Below, one piece after another: positions 16,941 to 24,434 of a stretch of 34,015 nt of DNA. Under the pieces are notes generated by a model that saw only the letters and a list, made by a program, of their open reading frames with translations, was not told the origin of the DNA and searched no databases. The DNA lies in the IMG/VR virus record IMGVR_UViG_3300010885_029334, positions 1 through 34,015 of that record. One strand, 5' to 3'. A program made the translations under genes and the position numbers. This DNA is from a virus. How positions within the stretch are numbered: position 1 is the first letter of the stretch; the number at the start of each line of letters is the position of its first letter.

Positions 16941-19824
16941 GTTGCTGCTTTATGACGGGGTCGATCGTGTCGATGGGTCGGCAAATGCGCAGTGCGTTGA
17001 CCCGCATCTGCGGGCCTTTCGTTCGCATCAGGAGGTCTTTCTTCATGGTCTCCACGATGCATGTACGCCCGAGCCCTTCCTTGAAGTCCACGTATCCATA
17101 GGAGTGGCTGGAGCAGTACGCCTTCAACACCTGCTCCTCGATGTACAGACTGATGTACCCCTTGGGCGAGTCATGCTCCACACGCCCGGCTATCTGCGTT
17201 CGCGTGATAGTCTCGTCGATCGCACCGCGCTCGCCTATCGTCGCCATCGTGTGCCCGTCCAGCATGCGGATGACCACCAAGCGCCCGTAGTATTCCCGGA
17301 TGTATGCGTTCAATACATCTTCCGCAGTCCGGGCGCTGGTCTTCACGACGGCGCGAGTCTTCTCGACGATCAGCTTCAGGCGCGCAGTGAGCGCTGCGAT
17401 CGGCAGGTCCACGATGTCCGCGTACTTGGTGCTGGCTAGTATCCACCCGGAGATGCAGCATGCGATGGCGCCGTGCCAGAAGCGCTCGTCGTTGGTGAAC
17501 CCGAACTCCGTCCTTGCCTTGGCGTACACCTTGCGGTACACAACCTCCGCTTCTTCCCGGTTCGCGGCTAGCCACGCTGCGTACTGCAGGCCGGCGTGGC
17601 CGTAGTTGTCATTCAGCGTGACGAGCGTGTCCACTTCGTGGGGTGCGAACTGCATCTGATCGCGCATCGTCCACTCCAGCATACGGCGCATCTCGCCTTC
17701 GGAGGAGTGCTTGCGGGCGCCAGACAGGTAGTCGAGCGCGTGGTCGTTCGATGACACGATGGAGAGGAGCGCCCACTGGGTGTTGTTGATCCGCTCCTTG
17801 TTGGCCCCGGACTCCATCCTGTCCTTGCCCTGCCCCTCGCTGATGTCGAACACGAACTCCGGGAACCACTCGAAGTCCTGCCGGTTCTTGGTTGTCACCT
17901 CATCGGACACAAGCGGCAGGCTACGAAGCAACCCGGCGCGCTGCTGCATGGCGACCTTGGATGTGCTGGGGTTGATGCGGTAGCGCACGGGGTCGCCCCA
18001 CACAGATGCGGTGAGCGAGAGGGCGAGGGACTTACCGGTGCCTGACTGCGAGGAGCCTGCGTGGAACACGAGACCCGCGAGCTTGCTGAACTGCATGAGC
18101 GGAGAGCCGAAGGAAATCCCCAACCCCACGGCCAGCAGGTCGTAGTCCTTGCGATTCACCAGCATGTAGATGACCTTGCGCCACCCATCCAGCGCGCCTT
18201 TGGGCTGCGTGGCGGCCACGATGTTGTCCAGCCCCGGCATGGGCATCGTCCGCACCTTGCCGTCAGGGTAGAAAATCTTCGACGCAGTGACGAAGCTGCC
18301 ATCGTCCTGCCACCCGAAGCTGGCGGGTACAGCAAGCGCTTGCCTGCTAGCACTCACCTCCTCCACACACGCCCGCACGTACTCGAACAGGTTCTTGTCA
18401 TTGCCCGATCCGAATGAGGCCACGACGTTCTGCGCAGCAAGCGCCTTGACTGTCTCGTCCTTACTGACCACCGCGCGCTGCGGCAGCGTCACTTGCACTG
18501 CACCCTCTGGACGAAGAGCCATGAGGTAGACGGTGTGCTCGCCTTGCATGTTCAGCAGGTCCACAACAAACAAGTCATACGGGAGGATCATCACCTGCCG
18601 CGTGATGCTGTTGCCGTCTGCATCCTCGTCCGTCTTGTCACGGTACACACCCCCCGTGCGCCCGTAGCTGAACCCGCGTGGTGGTGCAGGGCGGTTGAGC
18701 TTGATGGGTGGTGAGGCAGGTGCTGTGGCAGGCGGAGGCAGCTCGATCTCCCGCTCGGTGTTGTCCACCTGCGTCTCACGCCCGAGGGCGAGCGGGTTGG
18801 TGATCTTCCCCCAATGCGGGCAGGCCGTGCATACGCCGGGATTCTCACCGTCCAGCTTGGCGCATGGGTACGGCCCTTTGATCTCGCGCAGCTTCTGGTG
18901 CATGCGCTCTTCCGGGTAGGGGTGCAGCGCAGACAGGCGTAGTGCGGCCTTGTCCCCATCCTCGCAGGGTTTGGCGATCGACAGGATACCCCGCCACAAC
19001 GGCTCCATACCATCGTCCGTGGCGTTCTCGACGTAGTGCTTGATCTGCCCGCACCCCGTACCGTTCAGGCTCTTGACGAGGATGTTCTTGAATAGCGTGG
19101 TGCTGTTCTCGAATAGCTTGACCGCTGTTGCGTTCCCGTCATTCCGTGTCGGGCGCTTGCCGGGAAGGAGCGGGCTCTCGACCATCTCGCCATTCATCCG
19201 CTCCCGCACAGCACCCGCCAGCTGCGCAAAGGGTATGGACGCAGGCGCGCCTTCCTGCAGTATCTTCACAGGACGAGGGTTGCCCGGCTCCTTCCAGTTC
19301 ATCGTGCCCGGCACACGCAGCACCCGCGCAGCGTCCGCTGTGACGGTGAAGTCGATACGCAGGTCGTGCTTCTTGCACAGGCGCTTGAACCCCTCGGCGA
19401 TTGGGCGCCATACTTCAACGGGCACGTGCTCATCGAACGGCCAGTAGGCGTGTATCCCCCCGCCCGATGACACAATCCACGGGGCGCAGAGCTTGTCCAG
19501 CTCCGTGCCTTGCAGGAAAGCGTTCAGGGCATCGAGTGCGTCTTGCTGTGTGGCGTACTTCTTCGGGTCGTCTGCGTCGCAGTCTAGGTCTACGAACAGC
19601 GAGCGCATGTACTGCGCGTTTGTTGCGAGTCTGTTTCCGGCTTCCGTAAAAGTGGCAAGGGCGAAGTAGGTGTTGTATTTTTTCTTGTTGAAGCGCTCGA
19701 TAGCGGCGTCAAGCTCCGGCAGTGTGTCGGCAAAAACGTGCTCCCGCTTGGGCGAGCTTATCTCTGCAACGCAATACACACCCGCCGACGGCAAAACGGC
19801 CGCTAGAAAATCTAGCGGTTGCAT
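16906..19824 (-). CDS. primase-polymerase/helicase fusion, AEP-like with DUF927-like ATPase (972 aa)
   Basis: The N-terminal part is an archaeo-eukaryotic-primase-like domain: SLFVDLDCD (D79, D81, D83) for metal binding, SSGGGIHAYW (H125) for nucleotide binding, and IDFTVTADAARVLRVPGT (about 157-174) as the third motif. C321, C332 and C335 near HPYPEERMHQ form a possible zinc knuckle. From about 383, a DUF927-like region (SYGRTGG, then ASFGWQDDGSFV) leads to a Walker A, GSSQSGTGKS (590-599), of a helicase-like ATPase. Such fusions prime and unwind DNA at the phage fork. The ATG at 19824 follows GAGGAGAAGGGG and is followed at once by a perfect 8-bp hairpin. It is the last large gene of the leftward array, and its end overlaps a small gene. 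Confidence 0.9.
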   Translation of the reverse strand: MQPLDFLAAVLPSAGVYCVAEISSPKREHVFADTLPELDAAIERFNKKKYNTYFALATFTEAGNRLATNAQYMRSLFVDLDCDADDPKKYATQQDALDALNAFLQGTELDKLCAPWIVSSGGGIHAYWPFDEHVPVEVWRPIAEGFKRLCKKHDLRIDFTVTADAARVLRVPGTMNWKEPGNPRPVKILQEGAPASIPFAQLAGAVRERMNGEMVESPLLPGKRPTRNDGNATAVKLFENSTTLFKNILVKSLNGTGCGQIKHYVENATDDGMEPLWRGILSIAKPCEDGDKAALRLSALHPYPEERMHQKLREIKGPYPCAKLDGENPGVCTACPHWGKITNPLALGRETQVDNTEREIELPPPATAPASPPIKLNRPAPPRGFSYGRTGGVYRDKTDEDADGNSITRQVMILPYDLFVVDLLNMQGEHTVYLMALRPEGAVQVTLPQRAVVSKDETVKALAAQNVVASFGSGNDKNLFEYVRACVEEVSASRQALAVPASFGWQDDGSFVTASKIFYPDGKVRTMPMPGLDNIVAATQPKGALDGWRKVIYMLVNRKDYDLLAVGLGISFGSPLMQFSKLAGLVFHAGSSQSGTGKSLALSLTASVWGDPVRYRINPSTSKVAMQQRAGLLRSLPLVSDEVTTKNRQDFEWFPEFVFDISEGQGKDRMESGANKERINNTQWALLSIVSSNDHALDYLSGARKHSSEGEMRRMLEWTMRDQMQFAPHEVDTLVTLNDNYGHAGLQYAAWLAANREEAEVVYRKVYAKARTEFGFTNDERFWHGAIACCISGWILASTKYADIVDLPIAALTARLKLIVEKTRAVVKTSARTAEDVLNAYIREYYGRLVVIRMLDGHTMATIGERGAIDETITRTQIAGRVEHDSPKGYISLYIEEQVLKAYCSSHSYGYVDFKEGLGRTCIVETMKKDLLMRTKGPQMRVNALRICRPIDTIDPVIKQQLENPDRTLPVE
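19800..19818 (-). promoter_or_regulatory. perfect 8-bp hairpin just inside the primase start
   Basis: CCGCTAGA and TCTAGCGG form a perfect inverted repeat around a three-base loop. In the leftward mRNA the stem begins six bases after the primase AUG, in codons 3-8, inside the ribosome footprint. Such a structure can tune translation initiation; it could also be coincidence in coding sequence. Confidence 0.4.
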
Positions 19825-19839
19825 CCCCTTCTCCTCGGG

Positions 19840-19992
19840 TTACCAGATCGGCAGGTTGGATAGTCTCTTGACGATCTCCTGCTGCCATACTACCGGCAAG
19901 CTACCGTCCCGATGCAGGAAGAAGTCCGCGATGTTCGCCAGCTCCACGTTGGTCAGGCTTTGAGGTTGAATCGCTTGCACGTCTTTGTCCAT
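19840..19992 (-). CDS. small hypothetical protein (50 aa)
   Basis: An ATG at 19992, preceded by GGAGCAGG, opens a 50-residue frame that ends with TAA at 19840, 15 bases before the primase ATG. The product begins MDKDVQAIQPQSL and has the pattern LTNVELANIADFF....LPVVWQQEIVKRLSNL. That is an amphipathic two-helix layout like small phage proteins in which a short acidic helix is followed by a W-Q-x-E-x-x-x-R-L helix. It overlaps the end of the HTH gene by 40 bases in another frame and fills what would otherwise be an unusual gap in the array. Function unknown. Confidence 0.65.
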   Translation of the reverse strand: MDKDVQAIQPQSLTNVELANIADFFLHRDGSLPVVWQQEIVKRLSNLPIW

Positions 19993-20231
19993 GCCTGCTC
20001 CGCATTCTGTGATTGCCCCATGATGGAGATGAGATCGCGCACGCGCTGCGTGTACGCAGGGGACACATCGAAGTATCCCTTCATCCAGTGGTAGACGGTC
20101 TGCCTTGTCGCGCCGACGGCTATGGCGATGCGCACCACGGAGAAGTCGATCCGTACAGCACGCCGGCCAAGCTCACCCCCAAGCGTGCGGGGGGCTCGCG
20201 CGATTGCAGCTTTTATTTTCGATTGGTACAT
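19953..20231 (-). CDS. small helix-turn-helix DNA-binding protein (92 aa)
   Basis: The middle of the protein has a helix-turn-helix signature: VVRIAIAVGATRQTVYHWMKGYFDVSPAY, in which GATRQTVYHWMKG is a typical turn plus recognition helix of Cro/repressor-like or YdaS-like proteins. It probably binds an operator and regulates phage genes, perhaps replication. ATG 20231 is chosen; an in-frame GTG at 20261 would lie inside a GC hairpin between this gene and the upstream one. It sits between the SSB-like gene and the primase. A copy-control or early/late switch role is inferred only from the domain. Confidence 0.75.
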   Translation of the reverse strand: MYQSKIKAAIARAPRTLGGELGRRAVRIDFSVVRIAIAVGATRQTVYHWMKGYFDVSPAYTQRVRDLISIMGQSQNAEQAWTKTCKRFNLKA

Positions 20232-20237
20232 TGCCTT

Positions 20238-20261
20238 GTGGGGGAAGTTGCCCTCCCCCAC
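20238..20261 (-). promoter_or_regulatory. 7-bp GC hairpin between the SSB-like and HTH genes
   Basis: GTGGGGG (20238-20244) pairs with CCCCCAC (20255-20261) around a 10-base loop, six bases after the SSB-like stop codon and seven bases before the HTH ATG. There is no T tract, so it is not a canonical intrinsic terminator. It could attenuate transcription, stabilise the upstream message, or limit ribosome access to the HTH gene. Confidence 0.45.
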
Positions 20262-20267
20262 CCTTTG

Positions 20268-21263
20268 TTAGTCGTCCCAACCGTCCAGTACTGCGGCCAC
20301 TGCGGGCTTCACGGCAGGTGCTGCATCTGCCGCAGCTTTGCGTACCGTGGGCTCGGGCGTGGGCTCGGGCGTTTGCGTTGCAGGTGCGGGTGCCGTTGCA
20401 GCAGGTGCGGTCTTGGCAGGTCGACCCCGACGCGCAGCAGGTGCGGGTGCCGGTGGCTCATCGTCGGAAGTCTGAGCCGGGGCGGGTGCCGCTTGCGCTG
20501 CAGCTTTCGGGCGGGTGCCTCCCAGATCGGGCGGTGTGTGATCCACCTGCGAGACGGTCATGGTGACAGCCTGCAGTGCGTCGTCAGTCTCACCCTTTTC
20601 CTTGGCAATTGCAAACTCCTCGTCCGTCAGCCAGCGCATCGGCTTGAAGAAGAGCTTCGGGTTGGCCGCCGCAGTATCGAAGCGCATGCGGGTGATGACC
20701 TCATCCGGGCCGATCTTGTTGGCGACGAGGTAGCGGGCGTATGCCTGCAGCGGGCGGTTGTCCCCCTCCTCCTTGCCGAAGATGGAGGTTGCCGGGATGG
20801 TGAGCTGCAGCACATCGCCTTCCAGATCGTTGGCGAGCGCGAGCGCCACGCGCTGCGAGAAGCGGCACGCACGGGAGTCGCCTTCACCGGAGCCCTTCAC
20901 GTTCTGCGGGCAGGTTGCGCACGAGCTGGACTGCGGTGCCTTGACGGACGTATCGGGGGTGTCTCCATTCGCTGACCAGCAGTCCGGTGCAGCAGGGGTA
21001 CCCTCGTCGAACTTCGCCTCGTAGTAGGAGCGCCCGATCTTGGGCGCAGCCTTGACGATCACAACATCCAGAAAGCGCTCGTCGATGGCAGCGACTTCCT
21101 TGCCTGCAACCAGCAAGCGGAACACACCACCCTTGATCGACAGGCGTTTGCCGCTGAAGCCGCCACTACCTGCGAGGGCCTTGGCCGTATCAGACAGCTC
21201 GGTGCGGTTGCGCGCGAACGCGGGAAGTGCGGTGGGGTTGAATGCTACGACTTCATTTGCCAT
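20268..21263 (-). CDS. putative ssDNA-binding protein with zinc ribbon, AT-hook-like tail and acidic end (331 aa)
   Basis: The globular part (residues 1-240) contains a possible zinc ribbon formed by C95, C115, C118 and C133. A Pro/Ala-rich tail from about 250 includes ARRGRPAK (277-284), an AT-hook-like core, and the protein ends AVLDGWDD. A flexible tail ending in acidic/aromatic residues is the hallmark of single-stranded DNA-binding proteins such as T7 gp2.5 and bacterial SSB, which recruit partners through it. The location between helicase and primase genes agrees. No OB fold can be proven by eye, so the call is inferred from tail, zinc motif and neighbours. AAGGAACC precedes the ATG at 21263. 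Confidence 0.65.
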   Translation of the reverse strand: MANEVVAFNPTALPAFARNRTELSDTAKALAGSGGFSGKRLSIKGGVFRLLVAGKEVAAIDERFLDVVIVKAAPKIGRSYYEAKFDEGTPAAPDCWSANGDTPDTSVKAPQSSSCATCPQNVKGSGEGDSRACRFSQRVALALANDLEGDVLQLTIPATSIFGKEEGDNRPLQAYARYLVANKIGPDEVITRMRFDTAAANPKLFFKPMRWLTDEEFAIAKEKGETDDALQAVTMTVSQVDHTPPDLGGTRPKAAAQAAPAPAQTSDDEPPAPAPAARRGRPAKTAPAATAPAPATQTPEPTPEPTVRKAAADAAPAVKPAVAAVLDGWDD

Positions 21264-21489
21264 TGCTGCGGTTCCTTTTCGTGGTGGGTGTCTTGGGCTG
21301 CGTGTTGAGGAAGGCGACGTCCGGCACTTCCTTACGCAGCGAGGCGTATTCGAGCTGGAGTTTGGCGGTGCCGATTATCTTACCGGCTGCGTTACTGAGT
21401 TCCTTCGCCCGGTCGAGCGGCATGCGCTTACCTTTGACCGCTGAAAAAATGCCGATCAGTTCTTTTCTCAAATCAAGTATCGAGTTCAT
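21253..21489 (-). CDS. small hypothetical protein (78 aa)
   Basis: A basic 78-residue protein, mostly one or two helices (residues 3-57: MNSILDLRKELIGIF to QLEYASLRKEV), with a lysine/arginine/threonine-rich tail. AAAGGAG stands before the ATG at 21489. It overlaps the start of the SSB-like gene by 11 bases and the end of the repeat-protein gene by four. I do not recognise a characterised family. The position in the replication module suggests a small accessory or nucleic-acid-binding protein. Confidence 0.7.
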   Translation of the reverse strand: MNSILDLRKELIGIFSAVKGKRMPLDRAKELSNAAGKIIGTAKLQLEYASLRKEVPDVAFLNTQPKTPTTKRNRSNGK

Positions 21490-21962
21490 CTCTTCTCCTT
21501 TAGCATTCTATGAAGGTCCACCTGTAGTTGCTTCAGCGCGATAAGTTCTGGTGGTGCTCCGCATTTACCAAAATACCTGCGGGCGTAATATGCTGCTGTC
21601 TGAGAGCGCACTTTCTCCTTGTTCTTCAAGCACCACGCCGCCCTGTTCGCAGCTACTCGCTCTTTGTTCTTCAAGTGCCACGCCGCGTTTTTCGCAGCTA
21701 CTCGCTCTTTGTTCCTCGAGCGCCACGCCGCGCCAATCGCAGCGGCTCTCTCCTTGTTCTTCAAGCGCCACGCCGCGCTTTTAGCATTCAATTTCTCTCT
21801 GTTCTTCAAGCGCCACGCCGCCTTGTTCGCAGCTACTCGCTCCTTGTTCTTCAAGCACCACGCCGCGCTACTCGCAGCTACTCTCTCCTTGCTCCTCGAG
21901 TACCACGCCGCCTTGTTCGCAGCTATTCGCTCCTTGTTCTTCTCGGGATTCGCGTACGGCAT
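21486..21962 (-). CDS. 15-residue tandem-repeat protein (158 aa)
   Basis: After a short lead, the protein consists of seven clear copies of a 15-residue unit with consensus AAWxLKNKERVAANx, plus a degenerate copy at each end. A unique C-terminal domain follows (about residues 110-158, YARRYFGKCGAPPELIALKQL). The units are strongly basic and helical with one Trp each, resembling the (N/K)KE-rich repeats found in some phage proteins next to homing-endonuclease-like folds. No nuclease motif is present. ATG 21962 is chosen because it overlaps the upstream stop as TGATG; an in-frame GTG lies one codon earlier. Nucleic-acid binding is inferred from charge. Confidence 0.7.
   Translation of the reverse strand: MPYANPEKNKERIAANKAAWYSRSKERVAASSAAWCLKNKERVAANKAAWRLKNREKLNAKSAAWRLKNKERAAAIGAAWRSRNKERVAAKNAAWHLKNKERVAANRAAWCLKNKEKVRSQTAAYYARRYFGKCGAPPELIALKQLQVDLHRMLKEKR
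21597..21911. repeat. 7 tandem copies of a 45-bp unit
   Basis: On the + strand, units resembling CTTGTTCTTCAAGCGCCACG repeat every 45 bases, seven times, in phase with the leftward reading frame. Each unit adds 15 residues, so gain or loss of copies keeps the frame open. A further degenerate unit precedes (21912-21956). The array is coding, has no spacer/repeat alternation, and is therefore not a CRISPR. Confidence 0.85.
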
Positions 21963-22363
21963 CACGCACTCGGTTTGCGAACAGATACAACGTACTCGGC
22001 ATCGACGTTCAATCCGGGCGGGAAGAGCTTCGGGTTTGCCTGCAGAAACGTAGACATGTTCCCTTGAGCTATGCGCTTCTCGAACAGGTCAAGCGCATCG
22101 TGCTCGCGGCAGAACTGCTTGAAGCTGTCCCAGTCCTGCGTGTAGTACCGGCGCTTCTCCTGCAGCATGATGGTACCCTGCAGCGTGTTGACCGACTTCA
22201 CGCCGAGGCGCAGCAGCTGCGTCTTGATTGCGTCGGCAACAACTTTGCGCTGCTCTTCCAGCGCGCCGTCCTCTGCCTCATACTTGTGCTTGAGTTCCAG
22301 CTGCGCTGCACGAATCTTTCTGTGCACCTTAGCCAGTCGGTCCAACGGGGCGTCTTCGCTCAC
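21962..22363 (-). CDS. conserved-looking phage protein, function unknown (133 aa)
   Basis: The first half (residues 5-50) is a charged coiled-coil helix. The second half has GTIMLQEKRRYYTQDW, FCREHDALDLFEKRIAQGNM and PPGLNVDAEYVVSVRK, a pattern I have seen in phage replication and recombination neighbourhoods without a demonstrated function. A coiled coil followed by a small alpha/beta domain recalls nuclease-inhibitor (Gam-like) or accessory proteins, but the similarity is not enough for a name. It starts with GTG at 22363 after AAAGGAG. Its stop overlaps the repeat-protein start. Confidence 0.75.
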   Translation of the reverse strand: MSEDAPLDRLAKVHRKIRAAQLELKHKYEAEDGALEEQRKVVADAIKTQLLRLGVKSVNTLQGTIMLQEKRRYYTQDWDSFKQFCREHDALDLFEKRIAQGNMSTFLQANPKLFPPGLNVDAEYVVSVRKPSA

Positions 22364-22411
22364 TGTGTTCTCCTTTGTAGTTTACATCTTATGTATAACA
22401 CTTTACACGAA
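22364..22411 (-). promoter_or_regulatory. AT-rich 48-base spacer with dyad and promoter-like elements
   Basis: This is the longest clearly non-coding gap in the leftward array and is strikingly AT-rich compared with its GC-rich surroundings. It holds an imperfect dyad (GTATAA CACT TTACAC, 22393-22408), TATACAT and TAAGAT boxes that could act as a -10 element, and an AAAGGAG ribosome-binding site. No good -35 box is visible. A small 6-bp hairpin (22414-22431) overlaps the end of the helicase gene just upstream. This may be an internal promoter or operator. Confidence 0.35.
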
Positions 22412-23980
22412 TCAGGTTGTCTGCGCAACCTCTTCTTGGTACAGCGCAACCATTGCAGAGTGATCCAGCACCCGCTCGGCTAGGCGCTTGAACATCTTCT
22501 TCTCGACAGGGCTTGACTGCAGGTGCACGACTGTCACCTGATTCGAGGTCTGCCCCTGCCTGTCCAGTCGGGCCACGCACTGCACGTAGGTCTCCACCGA
22601 AAGTACCGGACCCCAGAACACCACTGTGTCTGCCGCCGTAAGGGTTACCCCATGGGATGCGGACATAGGTTGGATGACTAGGATGCGAATGTCTGGCGCG
22701 TCTTGGAACTCAGCAAAGATTCTCGTGCGGTTGTTAGCAGAGACATCGCCGTGTATCTTCTCGTGCCGGATACCCTGCTTATCCAGAAACGCTCCGATGG
22801 TGTCGATGCTGTGCCGGTAGGGCGCGAACACCAGTACCTTGCGCTTCGTCTCCTGCAGTACCTCCATCAGCACGTTAAGCCGTGGGTTGCAGTCAAACTC
22901 CACCACCTCACCCCCATCGGTGTACGCTGCCCCTGCGCTTATCTGCAGGAGCTTGTTCATTTCAGCTGCGGCGTTCACGGCCGAGATGGTTTCCCCTGCA
23001 GCTTCGATCAGCATGCGGTTCTTCAGCTGCGCATAGTACTTCTCCTGTTGTGGGGTGAGCGGGATGTCGCGCTCGGTTGTCAGGACGGGCGGTAGATCGA
23101 GGCACTCCTCCTTGGTGTATCGGATGGCGGGTTGCAGCGCGGCAAACACCTTGTCATTCGCATCGGGCTTCGGCGCCCACCGGAACATGGAGAGCTTGTT
23201 CATCACCTTGTCGCGCCAACCCGTGAAGAACTGGGGCACACCCGATGGGTTCACAAGCTTCGCCAACCCATACGCATCTTCCGGAGACTGCGCGGCTGGG
23301 GTACCTGTCATCATCCACAGGTACGTGTTCGGCGTGAGGATGCTGTTCAACGTCTTCCATCTACGCGTCGTGATGTTCTTGTAGGCGTTTGCCTCATCGA
23401 CAATCACAAGATCAAATGTACCGTCCTTCTTGATGGTGTCCGCCACGAGCGGTAGCCCATCATAGTTCAGCACGATGAACTCGTAGCCCTGCTCGATCGT
23501 CTTGACCCGCCGGCTCGCGTCGGCGTTGTGCGCAATTGCACCGCTACGATGGATGATGCTCCGCCCCATCTCGGCCAACCACGCCGAGTGCATGATGGAG
23601 AGCGGGCACACGATGAGGCAGCGTCGCACCAGTCCAAGTGTCATCAGGTAGTCCGCCGCCCACAAAGCCGATAGCGTCTTGCCGGTACCCGGGTCATTAA
23701 AGCAGAAGCCCCGTCTGTTCAGCGTGAGAAACGAAGCGGTGTCCCGCTGGTGAGCAAAGGGGGTATACCGTCCGGGCCAACCGTAGCGCCGCTCGATGGG
23801 TGAGGGGACATTGCGCACGCCCAAGTTCTTCAGTACACGCGCTTCGTCCAGACCCCAGTGCACGAGGACTTCGTGGATGCCGGGTGCCACCTCCCCCAAG
23901 ACCTTGCTCTTCGGGATGACCGAATACTTACCCGGCGTGCGCGTGCGAAAGAGTAGCGCGCGGTTGTCGACGACTTGCAC
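22412..23980 (-). CDS. SNF2-family DNA helicase/translocase (522 aa)
   Basis: Superfamily 2 motifs are in order: Q-like PFAHQRDTASF (about 74-84), Walker A NDPGTGKT (95-102), DEAN box VDEANAY (195-198), TGTPAAQSPED (225-235), and in the C-terminal half LVFAPYRHSID and the arginine-finger motif ARLDRQGQ. These mark a compact SNF2/RapA-like ATPase as found in many phages, acting on double-stranded DNA during replication or recombination. It starts with GTG at 23980 directly after the stop of the upstream gene (TAGGTG), so coupling is likely. Length is normal for phage members of the family. Confidence 0.93.
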   Translation of the reverse strand: MQVVDNRALLFRTRTPGKYSVIPKSKVLGEVAPGIHEVLVHWGLDEARVLKNLGVRNVPSPIERRYGWPGRYTPFAHQRDTASFLTLNRRGFCFNDPGTGKTLSALWAADYLMTLGLVRRCLIVCPLSIMHSAWLAEMGRSIIHRSGAIAHNADASRRVKTIEQGYEFIVLNYDGLPLVADTIKKDGTFDLVIVDEANAYKNITTRRWKTLNSILTPNTYLWMMTGTPAAQSPEDAYGLAKLVNPSGVPQFFTGWRDKVMNKLSMFRWAPKPDANDKVFAALQPAIRYTKEECLDLPPVLTTERDIPLTPQQEKYYAQLKNRMLIEAAGETISAVNAAAEMNKLLQISAGAAYTDGGEVVEFDCNPRLNVLMEVLQETKRKVLVFAPYRHSIDTIGAFLDKQGIRHEKIHGDVSANNRTRIFAEFQDAPDIRILVIQPMSASHGVTLTAADTVVFWGPVLSVETYVQCVARLDRQGQTSNQVTVVHLQSSPVEKKMFKRLAERVLDHSAMVALYQEEVAQTT

Positions 23981-24433
23981 CTAGAACAACCTGATCTGCT
24001 GCGTGACCGGGTTCAGTTCCGCGCTCTTGCGCTCGCGCATCACGGCGAACGCTGCGGCATAGAACGCGCCTGCTTCGGCTACCCTGTCGAGGGGTGCCAC
24101 CAACCCGCCAAAGCGGGCGGTCCAGATGTCCCGGATGTTCTCGGTCGTCATGTCGGAGAGAGCGCTCAAGTCCTCTAGCGTGGGGTTTACCGTGAGCGGA
24201 GGGTTTGGGGGGTATGGGGGGTATGGGGCCGACATTGTTGGGCCGTACGCTTTGGGCGCGTATGTCTTTGCTTGCGTACCCAGCTGCGCCGCCGCCGACT
24301 GCGTGATGGATGAGTATTGCGGAATTTGATTAGCCGCGCTCAGCGTGCTCTGAATTCTGTTCGCTTCTTCTTGCGTATACAGGCTTTCCAACGGCTTCGA
24401 TCCATATATCTTCGACCACAAAGTAAACGCCAT
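23981..24433 (-). CDS. hypothetical protein with Pro-Tyr-rich linker (150 aa)
   Basis: I do not recognise this family. Residues 1-60 are polar and helical. Residues about 60-82 are a Pro/Tyr-rich linker (APYPPYPPNPP) encoded by a tandem GGGGGGTAT-type repeat on the opposite strand. Residues about 85-140 form an Ala-rich helical domain with TTENIRDIWTARFGGL. AAAAGGAG precedes the ATG at 24433. It sits between the Cas4-like nuclease and the SNF2 helicase and could be a partner of either, but no motif supports this. Confidence 0.7.
   Translation of the reverse strand: MAFTLWSKIYGSKPLESLYTQEEANRIQSTLSAANQIPQYSSITQSAAAQLGTQAKTYAPKAYGPTMSAPYPPYPPNPPLTVNPTLEDLSALSDMTTENIRDIWTARFGGLVAPLDRVAEAGAFYAAAFAVMRERKSAELNPVTQQIRLF
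24201..24228 (+). other. G-quadruplex motif
   Basis: Four runs of guanines (3, 6, 6 and 4) are separated by three-base loops (TTT, TAT, TAT), a textbook G3+N1-7 quadruplex pattern. The G-rich strand is the template strand for the leftward transcript. It encodes the Pro-Tyr linker of the 150-aa protein, so codon constraint alone could explain it. Confidence 0.6.
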
Positions 24434-24434
24434 G

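Noticed and set aside
21597-21911. Possible CRISPR array
   Set aside because: Units are contiguous 45-mers without unique spacers and lie inside a coding frame; no cas operon is present. The Cas4-like gene at 24435 is a common phage RecB-type nuclease.
21528-22067. Plus-strand open frames with FFKxHAALFAATRSL-type repeats
   Set aside because: They are the reverse reading of the 45-bp coding repeats; the leftward frame has the ribosome-binding site, couplings and a unique C-terminal domain.
22412-22431. Intrinsic terminator at the end of the helicase gene
   Set aside because: A 6-bp stem is present but no T run follows, and downstream genes appear to be in the same array.
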